DNA of 64,000 bases from Dugong dugon (Eukaryota > Chordata > Mammalia > Sirenia > Dugongidae), in the NCBI GenBank assembly GCA_030035585.1, contig CM057462.1, positions 64,700,734-64,764,733 of the forward strand, given 5' to 3'. A program made the translations under genes and the position numbers. The notes under the pieces are model-generated. The model made no database searches, was not told the origin of the DNA, and saw only the letters and a program-made list of their open reading frames with translations. Of this stretch, positions 56,520 through 64,000 are shown piece after piece (position 1 is the first letter of the stretch; every line of letters starts with the position of its first letter).

Positions 56520-57457
56520 TTCATTAATGCGAGAGGAACAGCTTGGAAGAGGATGGTGAGAATGGTTGCAGAACTCGAAGAATGTAATCAGTGTCACTGA
56601 ATTGCACATGTAGAAACTGTTGAATTGGTGTATGTCTTGCTGTGTATATTCTCAACAACAAGAAAATTTTTTTAAAAAACCAGTTTTACAAAGCTGTCCC
56701 CCACCCCTGGCCCTGCCACATCATTTGCTGCTCCTCAGAGGCAGCTTATTTCAACTCTTAGCGGGTTTTTGTTTTGGTTTTTACCTCCATATTGCTAGAT
56801 AACAGGTTTGTGTTGCTGTTACCTAATTTCTCCATTTTAGGTATCATCTATTGACTTCCCACTTCAGAAGATAAGGAATTAGCTTTTTAAAACCAGCCTG
56901 TCTGCTGCTTCATTTTCCCAATATAGTCACCATAATTTTGCTTGGATTACAGATTATTTTAACTAGGCAAGCATCATATGATAATAACTTCCTTTCACAC
57001 ACTCCATTTTGCTTTCCCTGGAGTTAATAATTGTCTTAACATCTGCTTAGTTTTCTATGTACTTATTCCTGATTCTCGAAAATTCTTTGGTTTATAAATC
57101 TCTCGTTATGTTGAAACACATCAGATAGTCTGTCAGTTTTACTTTCCTATAGAAGTGCCTCCTTGGAGCCTTCTGAGCTGCTTCAGCCTGACTGGTTGCT
57201 CTCCAGGCCCACCGAACAGCTATTGTCGTGGGACTCCCATTTTCTCCTCTTGTGTTAGAATCTCTGTTGTCTTTTTTCTTGGCTTGTCCTCTCATTTCAA
57301 CAGAACACATACTCCTGTACCATCTGGAGAAAAGTGCTTGGGAGCTAAGGTTTTTGAGACCAATGTCTGATGATATTCACCTCCCACTTGATTCACAGTT
57401 TGGCAGAGCATGGAATTTTAGAAAAATGTCATTTTGATTCTTGGTTCTTTGCATAAA
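56520..57457. repeat. L1 3' end and old LINE-like sequence
   Basis: 56525-56680 is a forward L1 3' end (AATGTAATCAGTGTCACTGA; GTATATTCTCAACAACAAG, then A-rich), the complement of the 3' UTR type at 23720. 56690-57457 looks like an old LINE fragment without a readable frame. I searched it by eye for PPIE exons and found none. Confidence 0.5.
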
Positions 57458-57665
57458 CCTAAGGAAACTCGCTGCCATCAAGTCAATTATAACTCATAGA
57501 GACCCTGTAAGATGGAGTAGAACTGCCCCAGAGGGTTTCCAAAGCTATAATCTTTATGGAAGCAGGCTGCCACATCTTTGTCTCGTGGAGTGGCTGATGG
57601 GTTCGAACCACCAACCTTTCGGTTAGCAGCCGAGTGCTTTAACCATTGTGCCATCAGGGCTCTTT
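57458..57665 (-). mobile_element. AfroSINE
   Basis: Reverse copy: TGCCATCAAGTCAATTATAA, GAGGGTTTCCAAAGCTATAA, TTCGGTTAGCAGCCGAGTGC, GTGCCATCAGGGCTCTTTGG. Confidence 0.92.
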
Positions 57666-57694
57666 GGTTCTTTGTATGAAACTTCTTTTCTGTC

Positions 57695-57810
57695 TAGAAC
57701 TGTATTGTCCAATATGATAGCCACTAGCCACTTGTGCTGTTTTAATTTAAATTAAAAAATTCAATTTCTCAGTTGCATTAGCCAAGTGCTTAAAATACCT
57801 GGCCAGAGGC
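57695..57810 (-). mobile_element. MER58-like hAT fragment
   Basis: GTATTGTCCAATATGATAGC, CCACTAGCCACTTGTGCTG, then TTTAATTTAAATTAAAAAAT and TTTCTCAGTTGCATTAGCCA. Related to the element at 31344, with rearranged order of blocks. Confidence 0.55.
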
Positions 57811-57907
57811 ATGTCCATTCCCTTTGGCCCCAGTATTCTGAAATGGTTTGCCTTTGGGGAAGATCCCCTTCCATCCATTATGGTAACTATTCGGTGGGCC
57901 TTGTTTC

Positions 57908-58633
57908 TGTAGTTTTTCTATTGCTGCTGTAACAAATTACAACAAACTTAGCAGCTGAAAACAGGTTTATTATCTTATAGTTCCAGAGGTCTAAATCCAG
58001 CGCTGGTCTCACCAGGCTAAGATCAAGATGTTGGCAGGGCTACTGCATTCCTTTCTGGAAGCTCTGGGAGAGAATCTGTTTCCAAGGGTGTTCAGGTTGC
58101 TGGCAGCATTCAGTTCCATGCGCTTGAAGGACTAAGGTACCCATTATCTGCTGGTTATCAGCTGAGGGCTATTCCCAGCTTCTAAACACCCCTCACGTCC
58201 CTTGGCTTGTGGCCCCCTTCCTCCTCCTTCAAAGCCAGCAACCATGGATTGAATCCATCTCACGCTTTGAATCACTCCTGCGTATGTTTTTCATTACATT
58301 GCTCCAACTCTCTCTCTTAGACTTCAACTGAGAAGAGTTCTCTTTTAAGGGCCCATGATTAGATTGAGTTCGCTGGATAATCTCCCTATTTCAAGGTCCA
58401 TAACCTTAATCACATACGCAAAGTCTCTTTTGCCATCAGGGGTGGATTATCCAATAGGCAAGGTAAGCATGGGCTTACTTGTGCTTACTTACTAACCTAC
58501 AGATGACTTCAAGCACCATGCTTACCTTGCCTATTGGATAATCCGCCCCTTTTTGCCACAGAGCATAACATATTCTTAGGTTCCAGGGATTAGAACATGG
58601 ATGTCTTTGGGAGGCCATTATTCTATCTACCAC
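57908..58633 (-). mobile_element. MaLR (MLT1/MST-like) solitary LTR, host of a hAT-like insert
   Basis: Reversed LTR: it starts TGTAGTTTTTCTATTGCTGC and ends TTATTCTATCTACCACA. It contains GGCAGGGCTACTGCATTCC and GGATAATCTCCCTATTTCAA. It is interrupted at 58437-58551. Confidence 0.75.
58437..58551. mobile_element. Miniature hAT-like element with long terminal inverted repeats
   Basis: 115 bp. Left arm CAGGGGTGGATTATCCAATA continuing through GGCAAGGTAAGCATGG. The right arm is its inverted copy (CCATGCTTACCTTGCCTATT continuing through GGATAATCCGCCCCTT), about 36 bp with one internal mismatch plus two changes at the tip. 8-bp flanks TTTGCCAT (58429-58436) and TTTGCCAC (58552-58559) match at 7 of 8. 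A CAGGG tip with 8-bp duplications is the hAT signature. It has no coding capacity. Confidence 0.78.
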
Positions 58634-59400
58634 ACCCATCTGTCGGGAAAATTTCCTTGAATTACTTCTTTGCTTTTGTCTCCTATGATCTCTCTCTTCT
58701 CTCTTTCTGGAACCTTTCTATACAGTCTTTTGTATAGCACCCAGTGCTTATTCCACGAACGTAGTATCACTTCATCTTCCTAGAGACATTATTAAAGTTT
58801 CTTCTCCTGATATAGTTTATTTTTCTTTAAGTTGGGTTTACTTTGTTTTTGATCTGTTTGCGTGTTTTGGTCATTGCTTTTCATATTTTGATGCCTTCCT
58901 CATATCTAAGAACAGGGCCCTAAAAATCTGCTCAGAAGCTCCATGGGCATTGACCAGAAAGGCTTGCTGACTGAGGCATCCACTGCAGGGTGATTGGGTT
59001 GGGCTCTCTCCTTGACAGACCCCTGATTTCAGGATCTGTAAGTTATATTCTGTTTGACAAGACTCCCCTAGTCTCCTGCTAGAGGCTCTGTGTCCAGCTG
59101 CCTGCTATCTAGAAGTTAGGGGGAGGGCTGAGTACCTCAACATTCAGTATATAAACTTCACTCGGTCTCCATGGGTCATTACGATACCTCAGCCTCAGTT
59201 GTGTGTAGGGCTCCCCAGTAGGGCTCCCCAGTCCAGTGACCCTCTGCTTTAACCTACCAGAGAATGGGCCTCTGGCCTGCTGCTTGGGTAGGAGGGTCAG
59301 CCCCCACCTGTAGAGTGGGGAGAGCACCTGAGGAGTTAACTACTTAATTAAACAGGCTTTTGACCAGACTTATCATTTTTTAGACCTGCCTTCCCCCTCA
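58634..59400. other. Unclassified intronic sequence
   Basis: Nothing firm was recognised. There is a local GGGCTCCCCAGTAGGGCTCCCCAGT duplication near 59208-59231. No PPIE exon seen. Confidence 0.4.
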
Positions 59401-59401
59401 T

Positions 59402-59515
59402 AGGTGCCCTGGTGGCACAGTGGTTAAAGGATTGGTTAGCTGAGGCAGTTCTCTGTAGTTAGGGTCACTATGAGTCAGAATCGACTTGACGGCAGTGGAT
59501 TCAGTTTTTTTGTTT
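59402..59515 (+). mobile_element. AfroSINE, internally deleted
   Basis: Head (AGGTGCCCTGGTGGCACAGT) followed directly by the tail (GGTCACTATGAGTCAGAATC, CTTGACGGCAGTGG). The middle is missing. Confidence 0.88.
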
Positions 59516-59940
59516 TGTTTTTGTTTTCTCATGTCTGAGCTTTTGGGGGTTCTGCAACATAAACTGAGTTGCTTCTTAGCTTTTCCCAGCTTAAGATTCC
59601 ACTTTCTCGAGCCTGCTGTGTCAGTTATGACTCGCTAGTTTTCTGGATTTCAGTATTTTTTGTTGTTGTCTCTTTTCCGTTTCCTTTTTCTTTTAAAAAA
59701 CCACTTGACCACAATTTAGTATGGTTTGGGGAGGAAACAGGCCTAGAATGCATGTGTTCAATCTACCTTTAACTAGAACCCCCTGTAGTCTTTCAAGATG
59801 TCAGCTTCCCAAAGGTTTATTGTAAGCATCTCTTATTTTAAAATGAGAATGTTAAATATAACACACAGTTTTTCAGATGTTAGATAGAGAGGTTTTGTTT
59901 TGTTTTTTAACCTGAGCGCCTTTTTCTTTGTCAATCCCAG

Positions 59941-60126
59941 AGAATTTCCGCTGCCTGTGCACCCATGAAAAGGGCTTTGGCTTCAAGGGAAGCAGCTTCC
60001 ACCACATCATCCCCCAGTTCGTGTGCCAGGGCGGCAATTTCACGTACCACAGCGGCACCGGGGGCAAGTCCATCTACGGGAAGAAGTTTGATGATGAAAA
60101 CTTTATCCTCAAACGCATGGGACCAG
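59941..60126 (+). other. PPIE: PPIE cyclophilin-domain exon remnant
   Basis: Acceptor CAATCCCAG and donor CCAG|GTAGGA are intact; 186 nt, no stop. It encodes [17 protein letters not shown] onward, then [17 protein letters not shown], then [17 protein letters not shown]. This is the core of the PPIase fold. The FHRIIP active-site Arg of cyclophilins (Arg55 in cyclophilin A) is His here, and the usual FMCQGGDF is FVCQGGNF. Compared with the human sequence as I recall it, about seven changes fall within the second half of 62 codons, more than in exons 1-3. Confidence 0.88.
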
Positions 60127-60554
60127 GTAGGACCTGGTCGGTGTCTATGGTGACTGAGCTGGGCTAGGGCTGAGTGGACGTGGAGGTCCCAATGACGGGG
60201 TGCAGCTCTGAGGAGTCACAGCTAGTGAACATGTGGGAAGTGTTCAGCCTTGCTGGAGTGGAGTGAGCTTTGGGCTTATGAAGATGGTTTCAAGTGGGAA
60301 TATTTATATACTTATATTCGTTTACTATCTATTCCTCCTGTCCCCCATGTCCACATTACCTGTTAGTCTAGCTTATTCTTTGGTCTGCCATTGTAAGCTT
60401 TTTCTTATTCATTCCCTCAACCCCCACTGCCCCTCTCTAACTAATAAAATCCCAGTGGTTCATACCCAAGCAGCTGGAGAAAAACACAGAACTCTGCTGA
60501 GTGGTCCAACTTAAAGTTTATGGCTCAGTTCTTAAGGGGCCCTCAGCAGCCCTG
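60127..60554. other. Downstream PPIE intron or flank
   Basis: No exon or clear repeat was recognised after the cyclophilin exon donor. Confidence 0.4.
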
Positions 60555-61290
60555 CTAGACTTCCAGTCAGAGATGTTGATCCCCTACCTTTCTTCACTCC
60601 TGAAACCTCCACCATTGCCCTACCCCTACCTCACCTCAGCCAATGACTTTTCTCCCTGCATCTCTCTTCACATATGCACTCTGACTTCCCTCCAATTAGA
60701 GGGTGAACTGTCTCTGTTCCCACCCAAGGCCAGCCCTCCCCTCATGGACTGGATCCCATGCCTTCTCACCGACATAGGAACTCTGCTTCTGTAGTTATCC
60801 CCTCGATCTTCTAACATCCATTCCTCCCTCTCTCCTGCATCAGTCTCTCCACTTAAAAGCATTTGGTATCAATCTTTTAAAAAATCCCCCCCTGATTCCA
60901 TCTACCACTGCTGTGACCCCCTGTTTAGCAAAACTTGAAAAAGTTGTGTAGACTCACTGCCTTCCATTCTGCCCAACCCCCGCCAGCCAGACTTCTGTCC
61001 CTACTTCTCCACTGAAACCACTCTTGCCAAAGAGGCCAACAGCCTCCATCTGGCCAAGAGCCATTTCTCAGCCCTCATTGTATTCTACCTCTTGGTAGCA
61101 TTCCATATTATTAACCACCTGCCCGTCCAGTCTTTCACCTGACTGGCAAGACTCCTCCCCCTTCTGGTTTTCCTTTTACCTGTGTGGCTACTTTTTCTCA
61201 GTCTTCTTTGCTGTCTCCTTTTCCTGATCCCTAGAAGTTGAAGTTGCCCTGAGCTTAGTCTTTTTTCCTATTGACCCATTGCCCGCCTTT
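60555..61290 (+). mobile_element. L2 LINE fragment
   Basis: Forward L2 coding-region text: CCACTGAAACCACTCTTGCC, CTGGTTTTCCTTTTACCTGT, TTCTTTGCTGTCTCCTTTTC. No intact frame. The L2 text seems to resume at 62310. Confidence 0.65.
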
Positions 61291-61765
61291 CATAGTGGTA
61301 TTTTATGAGGCCCCACTTTACTGAGCTAAACTGAAATTCATAGATGATACATTCTACCTACCCACATAATTATTGAAAAATCAGTATGAATCTATAACTA
61401 ATAGAAAGTAACTTCACAGGAAAGTAAGTTATAATAAAACAATATGTGTTATATAATATAATGTTCAAGCTCAACTCTACTAGAAGACAAGGTGAATTAT
61501 TCTGGTGTGTGCACCTGCACTCTGATGCAACATTTAGAAATGCAGATGCGTATATTGACCAGCAGCTTGGATACCACAAGCTGAATTGCTGGTGGTGACA
61601 TGATTTGTGAAATGGTGAATGAAATCAGTTAAATTCTGAATAAACAAAGAACAATCTTCTCTTGATTTATAAAGTAGTACCATTCCTGGAAGATTCAGTG
61701 TGAAGTAAAAACAAACAACAACAGTATCGGGCTTATATTAGGCTTTAAGTTCAGGTGATAAACAA
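61291..61765. other. AT-rich sequence, nothing recognised
   Basis: I see no exon, RNA gene or repeat end. Confidence 0.4.
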
Positions 61766-62288
61766 GGAGTCCCTGGGTGGCGCAAACAGTTAAGTGCTTG
61801 ACTAGCCAAAAGGTTGTCAGTTGGAACCCAGCCAGAGGTCACAGCCTTGAAAACCCAATAGAGCAGTTTTACTCTGCACACATGGGGTCACTATGAGTCA
61901 GAACTGACTTGATGACAGCTAACAACACAACAATTATAAACAGATTTTTACCTACACAAATATCTGGCAGAACATTTGAAAGCCCAAGAGGATATAGGAC
62001 AATTCTTCATTACAGAACTTTTAGCTTTCCTGGCCCCCATCCACTAAATGCCGGTAGCATCCTCCAATATTTCTGACAATCAAAAACACTCAAATTTCTA
62101 AAAGCTCCTTAGGGGTGAGCCAAAAAACCAAACCCATTGCTGTTGAGTTGATTCTGACTCACAGCGACCCTATAGGACAGAGTAGAACTGCCCCATAGGG
62201 TTTCCAAGGAGCAGCTCTTGGATTCAAACTGCTGACCTTTTAGTTAGCAGCTGTAGCTCTTAACCACTGCGCCACCAGCAGTCCCCTT
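61766..62288. mobile_element. Two AfroSINEs, opposite orientations
   Basis: Forward older-type copy at 61766-61930 (GGAGTCCCTGGGTGGCGCAA; GGGTCACTATGAGTCAGAAC). Reverse copy at 62122-62288 (CATTGCTGTTGAGTTGATTC; CTCACAGCGACCCTATAGGA; TAGTTAGCAGCTGTAGCTC; GCCACCAGCAGTCCC). The two could form an inverted-repeat hairpin in RNA. Confidence 0.9.
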
Positions 62289-62309
62289 AGGGGTGGGACC
62301 ACCCCTAAA

Positions 62310-63175
62310 AAGAGCCACTGGCCTGGGCAAATTCATCCAGTCCCAGGGCTTTCACGGATATCTCTAAGTTCATGATGCCCACATTTAAGTCTCCATGCTG
62401 ATCCCTCCTTGAGTTCTAGACTCCCGCCTGATGCCCTCTTTGTTATATTCACTTGGATACCTCATGGGCCGCTCAGACTTCACATGTCCAGAACAACTCT
62501 TGACCTTCTTCCCTAACCTCTTCCTGCCCCAGGCTTCCATATTCAGTAACTGACACCACTACCCCCTTAGTTACTTGGTCAGAAACTTAGTAATTGTCTC
62601 TCCTTTTGTCACCCATGCATCAAATCCATGTCCATGTCTTCAGATTACATCCTGGTCCACACACTCTTCACCACTTCCACCACGACCACTGTGGTCCTCC
62701 TAACTGGACTCCTTCCCCTCTTGCCTCTTCCCCCTCTATTGTCTGAGCTTCACATGGTGGTCAGAGAGATCCTTTAAAGATAAATCTCATCACATCCTTC
62801 TGCTAACAACCCTCCGTGGCGCCCATTGCGCATGGAATCAAGTCCTACAGGGCCGGCCTGACCCAGGTCCTGGCCCCTCTCCAGGCTCATCAGAGGTCCT
62901 GCTCTCTTCGCCCTCTGACCCACACTGGCAGGCTGGCTGCTCCACAGATGCACCCAGTTCCTTCCCCGCTCAGGGCCTCTGCAAATGCTGCGTCCTGTCC
63001 TGGAACGTTCTTCCTCCAGCATCCACGTGGTTTCCCCTCACTTGCTCAGGTGTCTCACAGGGGTCACCGCATCTGAGAGGCCTGCCCTGACCTCTCTTTA
63101 AAATAGGCTTTCCTACCACCTCACTTTTCCCTTCACTTGGCTTTGCTTTTCTTCATACATTTATTACCTGAAATT
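62310..63175 (+). mobile_element. L2 LINE fragment, 3' end
   Basis: GATATCTCTAAGTTCATGAT, CTTGGATACCTCATGGGCCG, CACATGTCCAGAACAACTC, CGCATGGAATCAAGTCCTAC, CTCAGGGCCTCTGCAAATGC, TTATTACCTGAAATTGTATT follow the L2 3' half in order. It ends directly at the RTE. Confidence 0.8.
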
Positions 63176-63180
63176 GTATT

Positions 63181-64000
63181 GTTGTTGTTAGGTGCCATTG
63201 AGTCGGTTCCGACTCCCAGTGACCCTATGTAGAACAGAATGAAACACCACCCGTCCTGCACCATCCTCACAATCTTTGTGCTTGAGCCCATTGTTGCAGC
63301 CACTGTGTCAGTCCATGTCCTTGCACATCTTCCTCTTTTTCACTGACCCTTTACTTTACCAAGTATGATGTTCTTCTCCAGGGACTGATCCTGCCTGATA
63401 ACTTGTCCAAAGTATGTGAGACAAAGTCTCGCCATCCTCACTTCTAATGAGCATTCTGGCTGTACTTCTTCAAAGACAGATCTGTTCGTTCTTCTGGAAG
63501 TCCATGGTATACGCAATATTATTCACCAACACCATAATTCAAAGGCATCAATTCTTATTCGGTCTTCCTTATTCATTGTCCAGGTTTTGCACGCACATGA
63601 GGCAATTGAAAACACCACAGGTTGAGTCAGGTGCACCTTAGTCCTTAAAGTGACATCTTTGCTTTTTAACACTTTAAAGAGACCTTTTGCAGCAGATTTG
63701 CCCAATGCAATGTCATTTGATTTCTTGACTGCTGCTTCCATGGGCATTGATAATGGATCCAAGTAAAATGAAATCCTTGACAACTTCAGTATTTTCTCTG
63801 TTTATCATGATGTTGCTTATTGGTCCAGTTGTGAGGATTTTTGTTTCCTTTATGTTGAGGTGCAATCCATGTTGCAGGCTGTCGTCTTTGATCTTCATCA
63901 ATAAGTGCTTCAAGTCCTCTTCACGTTCAGCAAGCAAGGTTGTGTCATCTGCATATGCCAGGTTGTTAATGAGTCTTCCTCCAATCCTGATGACCCGTTC
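63181..64000 (-). mobile_element. RTE LINE 3' part, truncated by the window edge
   Basis: Minus-strand tail at 63181-63235, then the C-terminal coding region, with broken frames at 63783-63523 (KSKDVTLRTKVHLTQPVVF; MNKEDRIRIDAFELWCW) and 63937-63713 (EREEDLKHLLMKIKDDSLQH). It is closely similar to 37560-38290. It continues past position 64000 toward its 5' end. Confidence 0.9.

Larger units (their letters stand above)
51403..60126 (+). pseudogene. PPIE: PPIE (cyclophilin E) locus, disrupted
   Basis: PPIE encodes a spliceosome-associated protein with an N-terminal RRM and a C-terminal cyclophilin (prolyl isomerase) domain, about 301 residues. Four exon remnants are seen, 51403-51433, 52537-52634, 53958-54001 and 59941-60126. 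Disruptions: exon 2 is one base short of the frame the next exon needs, its donor is TT in place of GT, and the exons for residues about 58 to 167 cannot be found in 54002-59940. Joining the third and fourth remnants directly is out of frame (phase 0 into phase 1). The last cyclophilin exons are also not seen up to 64000 but could lie beyond. Conserved codons suggest loss is recent, or that this is a partial duplicate. Confidence 0.72.

Noticed and set aside
54002..59940. Possible PPIE exons 4-6
   Set aside because: I read the interval for the expected RRM C-terminal, linker and early cyclophilin coding text on the plus strand and found no match. A computed translated alignment would be decisive.

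Overview
Organism: this is nuclear DNA of an afrotherian mammal, most likely an elephant or close relative. About 25 copies of the tRNA-derived AfroSINE family and three RTE-type (BovB-like) LINEs sharing its tail are scattered through the window. That pairing is known from Afrotheria, especially the elephant/hyrax/sirenian group. The rest is the usual placental background of L1, L2, MIR, MaLR LTRs and old hAT/Tigger-like elements. There are no prokaryotic genes, CRISPR arrays or operons. Nearly all short open frames are chance frames or transposon remnants. | Layout: 1-4049 is intergenic sequence with one LTR and two AfroSINEs. 4050-16440 (minus strand) is HPCAL4, encoding the neuronal calcium sensor VILIP-2. 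Its three coding exons are intact (7957-8154, 9713-9928, 10017-10178; 54+72+65 = 191 residues). It has a probable non-coding first exon in a CpG island, a large first intron, and a candidate long 3' UTR ending at a double AATAAA near 4066-4075. 16240-17720 is the CpG island. 17720-51250 is a transposon-dominated interval: L1 insertions with visible target-site duplications, a nearly full-length but broken RTE, an ERV-L remnant split by two MaLR LTRs, L2 blocks, and a tRNA-Gly/RTE chimeric element. 51250-60126 (plus strand) is the PPIE (cyclophilin E) locus. 60127-64000 is L2, AfroSINE and an RTE cut by the window edge. | Genes: HPCAL4 next to PPIE in this orientation matches, as I recall it, human 1p34. 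HPCAL4 looks fully functional. PPIE does not. Exons equivalent to human 1, 2, 3 and the first large PPIase exon are recognisable. Exon 2 has lost one base and its GT donor. The exons for the rest of the RRM, the linker and the start of the PPIase domain cannot be found in the 5.9 kb where they belong. The PPIase exon carries His in place of the catalytic Arg. This is either loss of PPIE at its home locus or a decayed duplicate beside an intact copy beyond the window. | I found no new multi-gene system. The points most worth following up are the PPIE decay, a possible frame-restoring cryptic donor in its exon 2, the tRNA-Gly/RTE chimera, and a hAT-like miniature element with terminal inverted repeats and 8-bp target duplication.
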